DNA of 52,691 nucleotides from assembly GCA_017517035.1 (NCBI GenBank), contig JAFXAN010000092.1, forward strand, positions 1 to 52,691, written 5' to 3'. The notes beneath the pieces are model-generated. The model did not search any database, was not told the DNA's origin, and saw only the letters and a program-made list of their open reading frames with translations. The DNA is from Clostridia bacterium. GTDB lineage: Bacteria; Bacillota; Clostridia; Oscillospirales; CAG-272. A program made the position numbers and the translations under genes. Of the stretch, positions 35,496 to 44,651 are shown in pieces (position 1 is the stretch's first letter; every line of letters starts with the position of its first letter).

Positions 35496-36344
35496 TTATA
35501 ATAGCACAAGTGCTAATATTCCGATAAATGAAAGTGTCACAGATATCAGCTCTTTTTTCGATGGCTTTTGCCCCGTGACAGCGCTGAAAAAGGTTGAGAC
35601 TATCATAGTTCCGCCTGTGACAAATGGGTATTGAACCGTTGAGGGGAGAACGGTCAGTGCAATGAGCAGAAGATAATTTGCAATTTTATTGAGAATGCCG
35701 TTTCCCGCAGCATAAAATATTGCCATTTTTGACGGTTTTTTTGCTTTTTTACGGAAAATCAAGAGCAATATACCCGAAATTACGATGGAAACTATCGCCG
35801 TCCATATTGAAAAAACAGCAGAATTTGTTGTTTCAAAGCTTGAGGATTGGTGTATTTTTGAAATTACTCCCGACATTCCGTTGAAAATGAAAACGCCTGC
35901 ATAATAAATAAAACCGCCTTTTCTGTTGTCTTTTTCGACTGTTATGGCAAGTGCGAGAATGATGAAGATAACGCAGATGGATTTTCCGACGGTTATCGGT
36001 TCACCGTAAAAGATGATTCCGTGAAGGAAGGGAATCAGCATTCCGCCGAGCATAGAAAAAATTGAATAAAGCGAAAGGTTGATTTTGTCGAGCGATTTCA
36101 GAGAACAGAAGCTAAATAAAATTCCGTTTATTGCGGAAGCGGATGCCATAAGAAGCGTAAATGGGGTAAAGCCAAATTGAATCTTATTAATAATAAAAAG
36201 CACTATAAGTCCAACAAACGAACCGATGATAGTTGAAATGAGGGTTGCATCAAGACCGCTGCCCATTTCTTTGTTATATTTTTTGCTGAAAAGGAATGTT
36301 GTTCCGAACATTATTACCGAAATGCTTAAAAGACCGTAATACAT
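35496..36344 (-). CDS. EamA/DMT-superfamily transporter
   Basis: A 282-residue membrane protein with ten predicted helices in two repeats (EamA/DMT fold), including GKSICVIFIILALAI at the end of the first half and a C-terminal SVTLSFIGILALVLL. It is an exporter or importer of small metabolites; the substrate is unknown. Start: ATG at 36344, six bases after GGAGG; the ATG at 36350 abuts that site. It is the first gene of an operon with the oxidoreductase. It is an intact relative of the disabled copy at 31758. Confidence 0.85.
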   Translation of the reverse strand: MYYGLLSISVIMFGTTFLFSKKYNKEMGSGLDATLISTIIGSFVGLIVLFIINKIQFGFTPFTLLMASASAINGILFSFCSLKSLDKINLSLYSIFSMLGGMLIPFLHGIIFYGEPITVGKSICVIFIILALAITVEKDNRKGGFIYYAGVFIFNGMSGVISKIHQSSSFETTNSAVFSIWTAIVSIVISGILLLIFRKKAKKPSKMAIFYAAGNGILNKIANYLLLIALTVLPSTVQYPFVTGGTMIVSTFFSAVTGQKPSKKELISVTLSFIGILALVLL

Positions 36345-36367
36345 AGCCATCCTCCGTTTCTGACAAC

Positions 36368-36396
36368 ATTATACCAATGGAAAGCAGAAATGTAAA
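36368..36396 (-). promoter_or_regulatory. Promoter of the DMT transporter/oxidoreductase operon
   Basis: On the minus strand TTTACA (36391-36396), 17-bp spacer, TATAAT (36368-36373). Confidence 0.7.
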
Positions 36397-36410
36397 TGGA
36401 AATATTCCAT
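36396..36410. promoter_or_regulatory. Palindromic candidate operator
   Basis: ATGGAAATATTCCAT is a perfect inverted repeat (arms ATGGAA/TTCCAT) touching the -35 box of the DMT promoter, in the gap to the divergent AraC regulator. A half-site (ATGGAA) recurs at 36377-36382. A regulatory role is inference. Confidence 0.5.
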
Positions 36411-36427
36411 GAAAATATCGAAAAAGG

Positions 36428-36456
36428 TTGAAAAAACGCATTTGGTATGGTAAAAT
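36428..36456 (+). promoter_or_regulatory. Promoter of the AraC regulator at 36477
   Basis: TTGAAA (36428-36433), 17-bp spacer, TAAAAT (36451-36456). Confidence 0.65.
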
Positions 36457-36476
36457 AAATGCGGTGGTGATAATTT

Positions 36477-37277
36477 ATGGAAAGCAACATTTGCAAATTT
36501 AATTTTAATACCTCAAATGACCTTATCTGTTCTTGCTTTGTTCTTGAAAAAACAGATGCGCAGGCGGAAAAAAGGATTCAAAAGGAGTATTCTCTGAATC
36601 TTGTTTTTTGTGGTGACGGTGAGCTTTATCTTAACGGAAGAAGCTATACCTTAAAAAAGGGAGATATGTTCTTTATTGCAAAGGGCAATGAAGCAGCCGT
36701 TCTTTGTCACGGTATGGAATATGCCTATATCAGATTTCACGGAAGGCGTGCATCTGAATATTTTGAAAGACTGGACATTAGCGATGACAGATGCGTTTTT
36801 CCTTGTGACGAAAGGATTATAGACTTTTGGAGAGAATGCCTTTTCACGGCAGAAAAAGGCAATCTCGATCTGCTGAGCGAAGCTGTTATTCTATATTCGC
36901 TGGCTAAGCTTGAGCCTAAGAGCAAGGAGGAAAATGACATTGTTTCACTTGTTGTGAAATTTCTTAACGACCGTTTTAATGATTCCTCTCTGTCTCTTTC
37001 AACGGTTGCGGATGCGCTTGGTTACAATGCAAAATATATTTCAACACTATTTAAAAAGGAAAAAGGCATTTCGTTTACCGCCTATCTTTGCGAATTGCGG
37101 ATAAGGCACGCAATTTTTCTTATGGAGCAGGGAGTTGTCAGCGTAAAGAATGTTGCGATACTTTCGGGTTTTGGTGACGCTCTTTATTTTTCAAAGATTT
37201 TCAAGGAAAAGATCGGAAAAACGCCGAAAGAGTATATAAAAGAGCTTGAAGAAGCAAAGGACAATGGGAATAATTGA
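36477..37277 (+). CDS. AraC-family transcriptional regulator
   Basis: A 266-residue protein with a cupin-like sensor (about 30-140: LVFCGDGELYLNGRSYTLKKG) and C-terminal AraC domain (YNAKYISTLFKKEKGISFT; SGFGDALYFSKIFKEKIGKTP). It is divergent from the DMT/oxidoreductase operon, its likely target. The ATG at 36477 follows GGTGGTGA. Confidence 0.85.
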   Translation: MESNICKFNFNTSNDLICSCFVLEKTDAQAEKRIQKEYSLNLVFCGDGELYLNGRSYTLKKGDMFFIAKGNEAAVLCHGMEYAYIRFHGRRASEYFERLDISDDRCVFPCDERIIDFWRECLFTAEKGNLDLLSEAVILYSLAKLEPKSKEENDIVSLVVKFLNDRFNDSSLSLSTVADALGYNAKYISTLFKKEKGISFTAYLCELRIRHAIFLMEQGVVSVKNVAILSGFGDALYFSKIFKEKIGKTPKEYIKELEEAKDNGNN

Positions 37278-37348
37278 TAAAAAAGTCGCTGCTTTTTTAC
37301 CGATATGTGGAGAAAACGCCAAAATGTATAAATATTCAAAAATATGTC

Positions 37349-37376
37349 TTGACTTTTTTCTGAAAAGCATTATAAT
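37349..37376 (+). promoter_or_regulatory. Promoter of the arginine operon
   Basis: TTGACT (37349-37354), 16-bp spacer, TATAAT (37371-37376). A leader of about 55 bases follows. Confidence 0.75.
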
Positions 37377-37436
37377 ATATAATAGTTTTTTGTTTGCATT
37401 TGATGCATATTTATCCGCTGAAAGGAATGAGTATTC

Positions 37437-38357
37437 ATGAAAAAGGTTTTTATTGACGGTAGTGCAGGAACCACGGGACTTCGCATATACGAGCGTCTTG
37501 CAGGTAGATCAGATATAGAGCTTATAAGGCTTTCCGAGGAAAAACGTAAGGATGCCGAGGCGAGAAGAGAAGCGCTCAATGCAGCTGATATTGCTTTTCT
37601 TTGCCTTCCCGATGCGGCAGCTGTGGAGGCTGTTTCAATGGTTGTGAATAAAAATACAGCGATTATAGATACATCAACTGCTCACAGAACGGCAAACGGA
37701 TGGGAATACGGCTTTGCGGAGCTTCACGGCAGAAGAGAACGGATAGCTTCATCAAAACGGGTTGCAAATCCCGGCTGCCATGCAAGCGGTTTTGTTTCTC
37801 TTGTTGAGCCTCTTGTGAGAGAGGGAATAATTCAAAAGGATGCGCTTCTCAGTTGCTTCTCGCTTACCGGATATAGCGGCGGCGGAAAAAAGATGATCGC
37901 ACAATATGAGGATGAGGAGAGGGGATTTGCTCTTGATTCTCCCGCAATGTATGCAAACGGACAGAGCCACAAGCATCTTCCCGAGATGTCAAAAATCTGC
38001 GGTCTTGAAAATCTTCCGGTTTTCTGCCCGATCGTTGCTGATTTCTATTCGGGAATGCAGGTGACTGTTCCGCTCTTTAAAGCTCAGATAAAAGGAACTG
38101 CCGAGGATATAAAGGCACTTTACAGAGAGTATTACAGTTCGGGACTTGTAAAATATGTTGAAAATGATCCTTCCGCATCCCTTTATTCAAATGCGCTTTC
38201 CTTTAAGGATAACATGGAGATAAGCGTCAGCGGAAATGAGGACAGAATACTTCTCGTCTCGAGATTTGACAATCTCGGCAAGGGCGCATCGGGCGCAGCA
38301 ATACAGAATATGAACATAATCATGGGAGTTCCGGACGAAACGGGACTTGATATATAA
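37437..38357 (+). CDS. argC: N-acetyl-gamma-glutamyl-phosphate reductase (short type)
   Basis: A 306-residue enzyme of the AGPR type-2 group, shorter than the usual 340-residue ArgC. The NAD(P)-binding GSAGTTGLRIYERL and the catalytic Cys114 in ANPGCHASG are present, as is HKHLPEMSKI. It reduces N-acetylglutamyl-phosphate to the semialdehyde in arginine synthesis. It is the first gene of argCJBD; the next gene begins 12 bp later. Confidence 0.93.
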   Translation: MKKVFIDGSAGTTGLRIYERLAGRSDIELIRLSEEKRKDAEARREALNAADIAFLCLPDAAAVEAVSMVVNKNTAIIDTSTAHRTANGWEYGFAELHGRRERIASSKRVANPGCHASGFVSLVEPLVREGIIQKDALLSCFSLTGYSGGGKKMIAQYEDEERGFALDSPAMYANGQSHKHLPEMSKICGLENLPVFCPIVADFYSGMQVTVPLFKAQIKGTAEDIKALYREYYSSGLVKYVENDPSASLYSNALSFKDNMEISVSGNEDRILLVSRFDNLGKGASGAAIQNMNIIMGVPDETGLDI

Positions 38358-38369
38358 GGAGTTTTGAAA

Positions 38370-39584
38370 ATGAACATTATTGAGGGCGGCATTTGTGCCG
38401 CAAAGGGATTTACAGCGAGCGGAGTTCATTGCGGTGTTCGCAAGAACAAGACCAAAAAGGATATAGCTCTTATCTATAGCGAAAAGCAGGCAAGTGCGGC
38501 TGCGGTTTATACAACAAATCTTGTTAAGGGCGCACCTCTTCTCGTCACAAAAAAGCATCTTGTAGACGGAAAGGCACAGGCCGTCATCTGCAATAGCGGA
38601 AATGCCAACACCTGTAATGCGAATGGAATTGAAATTGCCGAGAAAATGAGCGAGCTTTGCGCAAGCGAGCTTGGAATAAAAGCTGACGATGTTGTTGTTG
38701 CATCAACAGGCGTTATCGGTCAGCCTCTCAGTATCGAGCCTATCGCAGAGGGCGTTCCAGCACTTGTGGCAACACTTTCAAAGAACGGAAGTGACGATGC
38801 CGCTGAGGGAATTATGACTACCGATACAGTAAAAAAGGAGATCGCAATTGAATTTACCGCCGGCGGAAAGACCTGCAGGATCGGCGGAATTGCCAAGGGA
38901 AGCGGAATGATCCATCCCAACATGGCAACAATGCTCGTTTTCATTACTACAGACTGTGCGATTTCTCCCGAAATGCTGAAAAAAGCACTTTCCGCAGATA
39001 TAAAGAACACCTTTAATATGGTGAGCGTTGACGGTGATACATCTACAAACGATATGGTCACGGTTCTTGCAAATGGCATGGCGGAAAATGACGAGATCAC
39101 AGCCGAGGGAGCTGATTTTGATGCATTTATGAAGGCTCTCAACACCGTAACGGTTTATCTCTGCCGCATGATCGCAGCAGACGGAGAGGGCGCAACAAAG
39201 CTTCTCGAATGCAATGTGGTTGGTGCAAAGGATGAAGCAACCGCAAAGACAGTTGCAAAGAGCGTGATATGTTCAAGTCTTCTAAAGGCTGCAATGTTCG
39301 GTGCCGATGCAAACTGGGGAAGAGTTCTCTGTGCAATAGGCTATAGCGGTGCGGATGTTGATGTAAACAAGGTAGGAGTCAGCTTCAAGAGCAATAAGGG
39401 AAGCATCCTCGTTTGCCAAAACGGTGCGGGAGTTGATTTTTCCGAGGAGAAGGCAAAAGAAATACTTCTTGAAAAGGAAATCGAGATCAATATCACTCTC
39501 GATAGCGGTGACGGAAGCGCAACCGCATGGGGATGCGATCTTACATACGATTATGTAAAAATCAACGGAGACTACAGAACATAA
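38370..39584 (+). CDS. argJ: Bifunctional ornithine acetyltransferase / N-acetylglutamate synthase
   Basis: A 404-residue ArgJ. It self-cleaves before the Thr187 of NMATMLVF to form the active alpha/beta enzyme. The AKGSGMIHPNMAT and DGDTSTNDM signatures are present. It recycles the acetyl group from N-acetylornithine to glutamate, closing the cyclic arginine pathway. The ATG at 38370 follows AGGAG; the TTG six bases earlier is discounted. Confidence 0.95.
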   Translation: MNIIEGGICAAKGFTASGVHCGVRKNKTKKDIALIYSEKQASAAAVYTTNLVKGAPLLVTKKHLVDGKAQAVICNSGNANTCNANGIEIAEKMSELCASELGIKADDVVVASTGVIGQPLSIEPIAEGVPALVATLSKNGSDDAAEGIMTTDTVKKEIAIEFTAGGKTCRIGGIAKGSGMIHPNMATMLVFITTDCAISPEMLKKALSADIKNTFNMVSVDGDTSTNDMVTVLANGMAENDEITAEGADFDAFMKALNTVTVYLCRMIAADGEGATKLLECNVVGAKDEATAKTVAKSVICSSLLKAAMFGADANWGRVLCAIGYSGADVDVNKVGVSFKSNKGSILVCQNGAGVDFSEEKAKEILLEKEIEINITLDSGDGSATAWGCDLTYDYVKINGDYRT

Positions 39585-39596
39585 TAGGAGCTAATG

Positions 39597-40469
39597 ATGG
39601 ATAAGAATTTTACAAATGCACAGCGTGCCGAGGTGCTGACAGAAGCACTTCCCAATATACGCCACTATAACGGAAAGACTATCGTTGTAAAATATGGCGG
39701 AAACGCTATGATAAACGAAACACTAAAGCAGCAGGTCATGGAGGATATCGTTCTTCTTTGGCTTATCGGTGTGAGACTTGTTCTGGTTCACGGCGGAGGC
39801 CCCGAGATAAGCGATCTTATGGCTCGCCTCGGCAAAAAGCCAGAGTTTGTTGACGGACTTCGTGTCACAGATAAGGAAACGGTTGATATCGTTCAGATGG
39901 TGCTTGCGGGCAAGATCAATAAGACTCTTGTAAACCTTCTTGAGATGAAGGGTGGTAAGGCAATGGGTATTTCGGGTATGGACGGATGCCTCATTGAATC
40001 CAAGATGAAGGACGAGCGCCTCGGATATGTTGGAGAGATCACAAATATCAATATCACTCCTGTGGTTGACCTTCTCGAAAAGGGATATATCCCGGTAATT
40101 TCAACCATTGGCTGCGACAAAGAGGGAAATGCCTATAATATTAACGGTGATACTGCGGCGGCTTATATTGCAGGCGCACTTGGTGCGGAAAGACTTATTA
40201 TGATGACGGATATCGCAGGCATTCTCCGTGATAGAGACGATGATTCAACTCTTATACCGATGATGACCGTTTCCGAGGCTTCAAAGCTTCGTGAGGAGGG
40301 CGTTATTTCCGGTGGAATGATACCCAAGGTCGAGTGCTGTCTTGAGGCACTTCGTGAGGGAGTAAATAAGGTTATTATTATGGATGGCAGAGTTCCGCAT
40401 TCCATTCTTATGGAGCTTCTTACAGACGAGGGTGCGGGAACAATGCTTATGGGAGACGAAAATGAGTGA
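39597..40469 (+). CDS. argB: Acetylglutamate kinase
   Basis: A 290-residue amino-acid kinase: VVKYGGNAM, LVHGGGPEISDLM, and NINGDTAAAYIAGAL. It phosphorylates N-acetylglutamate. The second of two adjacent ATGs (39597) is chosen because it lies six bases after AGGAG. Its C-terminal region EGVISGGMIPKVEC fits the arginine-sensitive hexameric class only partly, so feedback sensitivity is uncertain. Confidence 0.95.
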   Translation: MDKNFTNAQRAEVLTEALPNIRHYNGKTIVVKYGGNAMINETLKQQVMEDIVLLWLIGVRLVLVHGGGPEISDLMARLGKKPEFVDGLRVTDKETVDIVQMVLAGKINKTLVNLLEMKGGKAMGISGMDGCLIESKMKDERLGYVGEITNINITPVVDLLEKGYIPVISTIGCDKEGNAYNINGDTAAAYIAGALGAERLIMMTDIAGILRDRDDDSTLIPMMTVSEASKLREEGVISGGMIPKVECCLEALREGVNKVIIMDGRVPHSILMELLTDEGAGTMLMGDENE

Positions 40470-41628
40470 TATTCAGATAAAGGATAAAGAATACATAGCG
40501 GGCACATATGCCCGCTTTCCCGTTACAATTGTAAAGGGAAAAGGCTCTGTTGTTTATGACGAGAACGGAAAGCGATATATTGACATGGGCTCCGGAATCG
40601 GAGTTACTGCCTTTGGAGTTGCTGATGATGAATGGCAGAAGGCGGTAAATGAACAGATATCAATGGTGCAGCATATGTCGAATCTCTACTATACAGAGCC
40701 ATGCGCCCGTCTTGCGGAAATGCTTTGCAAAAAGACGAGCATGAAAAAGGTGTTTTTCGGAAATTCGGGAGCTGAAGCCAACGAGTGTGCCATAAAGGTT
40801 GCAAGAAAATATGCGGCAGAGAAAAAGGGTGCGGAATACAGCACAATAATTACTCTCAAAAACAGCTTCCATGGCAGAACGCTCACAACACTTTCCGCAA
40901 CAGGACAGGATCATTATCATGAGCTTTTTCAGCCTCTAACACCCGGATTTGTCCATGCGGAAGCTAATAATTTTGATGATGTCAAAAGGCTTTGCGAGGA
41001 GAATAAGGTTGCGGGAATTTTGATCGAATGTATTCAGGGAGAGGGCGGAGTTAATGTCCTTGATGCGGATTTTGTAAAAAAGACGGCAGAATACGCAAAA
41101 GAAAACGATATCGTAATGATGGTTGATGAGGTTCAGACGGGCAACGGAAGAACCGGTGAAATGTATGCATATATGAACTTTGGAATTGAGCCTGATGTTG
41201 TAACGACCGCAAAAGGTCTTGGAGGAGGACTGCCCATAGGCGCTGCCATTCTCGGTGAAAAGGTTCAGAATGTTCTCGGCTTTGGCGACCACGGCTCAAC
41301 ATACGGAGGAAACCCCGTTTGCTGTGCGGCGGCATGTAGTATCGTTTCGAGAATTGACGAAGCTCTGATGGCTTCTGTCAAGGAAAAAAGCAAATTCGTT
41401 TTTGATTCTCTTAATGGTGCAAAGGGTGTTGTAAGTGTCAGCGGAATGGGACTTATGATTGGGATCAAGACCGAGAAGAGTGCCTCCGATATCGTTAAAA
41501 AATGTATTGAAAAGGGCGTTCTTTGCCTTACAGCAAAGGATAAGGTCAGACTCCTCCCGTCACTCAATATTCCGATGGATGTGCTCTCGGAAGCTGTTGA
41601 GATAATAAAGAGTGTCTGTTCCGAATAA
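40462..41628 (+). CDS. argD: Acetylornithine aminotransferase
   Basis: A 388-residue PLP-dependent class-III aminotransferase: NSGAEANECAIK, SFHGRT, the Asp222 in VDEVQTGNGR, and the PLP-binding Lys251 in TTAKGLGGGLP. It makes N-acetylornithine from the semialdehyde. The ATG at 40462 (GGGAGACGAAA upstream) overlaps argB by eight bases, so the genes are translationally coupled. Confidence 0.95.
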   Translation: MSDIQIKDKEYIAGTYARFPVTIVKGKGSVVYDENGKRYIDMGSGIGVTAFGVADDEWQKAVNEQISMVQHMSNLYYTEPCARLAEMLCKKTSMKKVFFGNSGAEANECAIKVARKYAAEKKGAEYSTIITLKNSFHGRTLTTLSATGQDHYHELFQPLTPGFVHAEANNFDDVKRLCEENKVAGILIECIQGEGGVNVLDADFVKKTAEYAKENDIVMMVDEVQTGNGRTGEMYAYMNFGIEPDVVTTAKGLGGGLPIGAAILGEKVQNVLGFGDHGSTYGGNPVCCAAACSIVSRIDEALMASVKEKSKFVFDSLNGAKGVVSVSGMGLMIGIKTEKSASDIVKKCIEKGVLCLTAKDKVRLLPSLNIPMDVLSEAVEIIKSVCSE

Positions 41629-41657
41629 TTTGAATATTTATTTTGAGGGATAGTACA

Positions 41658-42998
41658 ATGGCAAAAATTACGGTTGATTTCAGCAGAAAAAACGGCAAAA
41701 TAAAGCTGATGCACGCAACCGGGCATCCTCCTTTTCTCGGCACGAATTTTTCTTTTTTCAAATATATGAAAAATGCTAATATTCCATATGGAAGGCTTCA
41801 CGATCTTGGTGCATACGGCAAAAAATATGTGGATATTTCAAGCATTTTCCCAAATTTTGATGCTGATCCGAGCCTTCCCGAATCATACCGATTTGACTAT
41901 ACAGACGGCTTTCTTTCCGCAATGCATGAAAACGGTATTGCTCCGATTTTCAGGCTTGGCGAGACTATTGAAAACGGCATAAGAGCTGGATATAAGGCGA
42001 TCTTTGTCGATCCTCCGAAGGATTATGAAAAATGGGCAAAGATCTGCGAGATGATAATCCGCCATTATAACGAGGGATGGGCTGATGGCTACAGGTTCGG
42101 TATAAAATATTGGGAGATCTGGAATGAACCCGAAAACGGAATCCATGATGGCGCTTTGAAGGAAAGAAACCAGATGTGGACAGGCACGGCAGAAGACTAT
42201 TATAGGCTTTATACTGTAACTGCAAAGCATCTTAAGTCCTGCTTTGGCGATAGTATAATGATAGGTGGATACGGTGCAAGCGGACTTTATTCCATGCTGG
42301 AAGAACCCGAAAAATATGGACTTTCAAGCCTTGACCAGCAAGAAACAAATGCTGTTGACCGCTATAGACTTAACTTTTTCCTTGGTTTTGTTGAATATAT
42401 CGAGAAAGAAAATGCACCCCTTGATTTTTTCAGCTTCCATTGCTATAGATGGTTTGATTATCAGAAGCATTTTGCTTTTCAAGCCAAAAGAATACTTGCA
42501 GAGCATGGCTATGGGGATGCGGAGCTTCATCTCAATGAATGGAACAATTCCTTCAAAAAGGAAAAGAAGGGAAGCTCATATTCCTCGGCAAAGGCTGCCG
42601 AATTTATGATTATGATGCATGATTCGCCTGTTGATATCATGAATTATTATGATACTCGCATTGGAACTTCTTCTTATAGCGGAATGTTCAACCCTCTTTC
42701 ATGTGAGCCGTTTTGCATTTATTATACCTTTGCGGCATACGGTGAGCTTTATGCAATGGGAGATAAGGTCATATGCGAGAGCGATACCGAGAAGCTCATG
42801 ACCATTGCTGCAAGTGACGGCATAAACAAAGGCGTTCTCATCACAAACACCACGGGAGCGGATGTTGAAATCGAAACAAATATTTTCGCAGATCTTAAAG
42901 TTTATATTATTGATGAGAAAAATCATATGTCAAAGAAATATCTTGATCCCAAATGCTTTATGCTGAAAAAGGATCAAGTAGCTTTTATAAGAAATTAA
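41658..42998 (+). CDS. GH39-like glycoside hydrolase appended to the arginine operon
   Basis: A 446-residue protein with GH39-like barrel features: acid/base Glu157 in WEIWNEPEN and candidate nucleophile Glu294 in HLNEWNNSF, about 137 residues apart. There is no signal peptide. It is clearly different from the GH39-like protein at 281. The ATG at 41658 follows GAGGGA. It begins 29 bp after argD with no terminator or clear promoter between, so it is probably cotranscribed with arg genes, an unexpected pairing. A beta-xylosidase-like or uronidase-like activity is possible. Confidence 0.78.
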   Translation: MAKITVDFSRKNGKIKLMHATGHPPFLGTNFSFFKYMKNANIPYGRLHDLGAYGKKYVDISSIFPNFDADPSLPESYRFDYTDGFLSAMHENGIAPIFRLGETIENGIRAGYKAIFVDPPKDYEKWAKICEMIIRHYNEGWADGYRFGIKYWEIWNEPENGIHDGALKERNQMWTGTAEDYYRLYTVTAKHLKSCFGDSIMIGGYGASGLYSMLEEPEKYGLSSLDQQETNAVDRYRLNFFLGFVEYIEKENAPLDFFSFHCYRWFDYQKHFAFQAKRILAEHGYGDAELHLNEWNNSFKKEKKGSSYSSAKAAEFMIMMHDSPVDIMNYYDTRIGTSSYSGMFNPLSCEPFCIYYTFAAYGELYAMGDKVICESDTEKLMTIAASDGINKGVLITNTTGADVEIETNIFADLKVYIIDEKNHMSKKYLDPKCFMLKKDQVAFIRN

Positions 42999-43028
42999 AA
43001 AAAGAGGCTTCGTTCGAAGCCTCTTTTT
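42999..43028 (+). terminator. Terminator of argCJBD-GH39 operon
   Basis: A 13-bp perfect stem (42999-43011 with 43016-43028) around GTTC, with terminal T run on the plus strand. Confidence 0.9.
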
Positions 43029-43048
43029 CAGCTTTTAATGGAATTTTC

Positions 43049-43216
43049 AAACAGTAATTTGTCGGTGCGATAAAAAAACGCAAATCTGTAGGGGACGGCG
43101 ACCTCGACGTCCCATTTTTCATTTAAAATTCACGGTTATTTCATGTCTTTTGAGGGACGTCGTGGTCGCCGTCCCCTACAAAAACACGCCTTCGCCTGTT
43201 CGACAAATTACTGTTT
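43049..43216 (-). mobile_element. MITE-like element, copy D (168 bp)
   Basis: Perfect family ends: AAACAGTAATTTGTCG at 43049-43064 (GGTG type) and its complement at 43201-43216 (AAC type). The interior carries an inverted repeat of about 28 bp per arm (about 43087-43114 with 43154-43181), GC-rich with GGGGACGGCGACC, unlike the interiors of the other copies. No gene. It lies between the arg/GH39 terminator and the GH4 gene. Confidence 0.82.
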
Positions 43217-43236
43217 AACGCTTAATTCTGTTTTTA

Positions 43237-44556
43237 TTATTTATAATCTCCGAGGAAATCACGGTTGATCTCGAAAAGCTCTTCGCACATTTGCACGATT
43301 TCTTCAAGAGAACATACGGCAGAGCAGAGTGGATCCATATAGCAAGCCTTGATGAGCTTTTTCTTGTTCTTCTCGAGAATCGCATCAACTGCGAGGTTTT
43401 CCATTCTTGCGGTGGTATTTACGAGTATAGCAACTTCATCCGGAAGAGCACCCACAACGCACCTCCGCAGGCCGTATCTTGAAGCCACCACGGGAACCTC
43501 AACGCAAGTATCCTCGGGAAGATTTGAGATCGAGCCGTGGTTCAGTACATTTCCGTTAAAGATAAAGGGGACACCGTCTCCGATTATAGCATTAAATATT
43601 TCGGCGGCATATTCCTTGCTTCTCTTGGTATCGACCTCTTCCTCGTCTATCCATTTTCTGAAATCATCACGCCAAGTCTCTCTTCTCTTAAGGCGGAGAT
43701 TGAGAGAAAAGGCGTATTCGCCCGGATTCCAGTTTGCGCCCTCATGATCCGAACAATATTTTTCTATAAGATCGGGGCGTTTTCTGAACCAATAGTTGTA
43801 TTCGGAATTATGCCCGGAAGATTCGGTAACATAATATCCGAAGTGCTTGAACATTTCGTTGCGGACTATTTCTTTATTATAATATGCGGGATCATCTATC
43901 TTTTCACGGATAAGAGGATAAGCATCCTTTCCTTTCCATTTGATTTCGGTATAAAAAGCTTGATGATTTACACCCGCACAGGTATATGTGATCTCATCAA
44001 GGGGTGCGCCAATCCACTCTGCAAGCATTTCGATGGTTCCCTGAACCGAGTGGCAAAGTCCCGTAACATTCACCTTTGTTTCCTTCTGCATTGCTCGGCA
44101 GAGCATGGACATGGGATTTGTATAGTTCAGAAATACCGCATTAGGGCAGTATTTTTCAATATCACGGCAGATGTCAAGCATAAGGGGGATGTTTCTTGCG
44201 GCTCTGAAAATGCCTGCAATGCTTCGGGTGTCTCCGATATTCATATCAACACCGTATTTTTTCGGTATCTCGATGTCATATCGCCAGATATCAATATCTC
44301 CGTTGAAAACGGTACAGATAACTCCATCTGCTCCCTTCAAAGCTTCAATTCTGTCTGTTGTTGCCGTGATCGTTGCGGAAACTCCCATTGTTTTTTTGAT
44401 CTTTTCACAGCAAAGTCTTATGTATTCAAGCTTTTCGGGATCAATGTCCATAAGACAGATCTCCGAATCCTTAAAAGCATCAAAGGTAAAGAGATCTCTG
44501 ACGATATTTCTTGTGAAAACTACGCTTCCGGCTCCGATAAATGTGAATTTTTTCAT
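43237..44556 (-). CDS. melA: GH4 alpha-galactosidase (MelA-like)
   Basis: A 439-residue NAD- and metal-dependent glycosidase of family GH4. The N-terminal dinucleotide motif FIGAGSVVFT, LNYTNPMSM, the metal-binding CHSV (168-171, the motif associated with alpha-galactosidases within GH4), and CAGVNHQAFY (His198) are present. It hydrolyses terminal alpha-galactosides such as melibiose by a redox mechanism in the cytoplasm. Related GH4 alpha-galacturonidases or alpha-glucosidases cannot be wholly excluded. It is divergent from an AraC regulator. No transporter is beside it. Confidence 0.87.
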   Translation of the reverse strand: MKKFTFIGAGSVVFTRNIVRDLFTFDAFKDSEICLMDIDPEKLEYIRLCCEKIKKTMGVSATITATTDRIEALKGADGVICTVFNGDIDIWRYDIEIPKKYGVDMNIGDTRSIAGIFRAARNIPLMLDICRDIEKYCPNAVFLNYTNPMSMLCRAMQKETKVNVTGLCHSVQGTIEMLAEWIGAPLDEITYTCAGVNHQAFYTEIKWKGKDAYPLIREKIDDPAYYNKEIVRNEMFKHFGYYVTESSGHNSEYNYWFRKRPDLIEKYCSDHEGANWNPGEYAFSLNLRLKRRETWRDDFRKWIDEEEVDTKRSKEYAAEIFNAIIGDGVPFIFNGNVLNHGSISNLPEDTCVEVPVVASRYGLRRCVVGALPDEVAILVNTTARMENLAVDAILEKNKKKLIKACYMDPLCSAVCSLEEIVQMCEELFEINRDFLGDYK

Positions 44557-44586
44557 GATATTTGCTCCTTTCGGCTTTGTATTAAC

Positions 44587-44615
44587 ATGATATCACAAAA
44601 AATCAAATCAGTAAA
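44587..44615 (-). promoter_or_regulatory. Promoter of the GH4 gene
   Basis: On the minus strand TTTACT (44610-44615), 17-bp spacer, TATCAT (44587-44592). ATGATAT (44587-44593) and ATATCAT (44615-44621) form a spaced inverted repeat framing the promoter, a candidate regulator site. Confidence 0.6.
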
Positions 44616-44651
44616 TATCATTAATTGCCATTCATATGGGAAAAGTTGCTA

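Noticed and set aside
37377..37436. ARG box or riboswitch/T-box in the argC leader
   Set aside because: TGCATATTTAT near 37403 vaguely resembles an ARG box half, but no second half-site matches and the leader is too short for a T-box.
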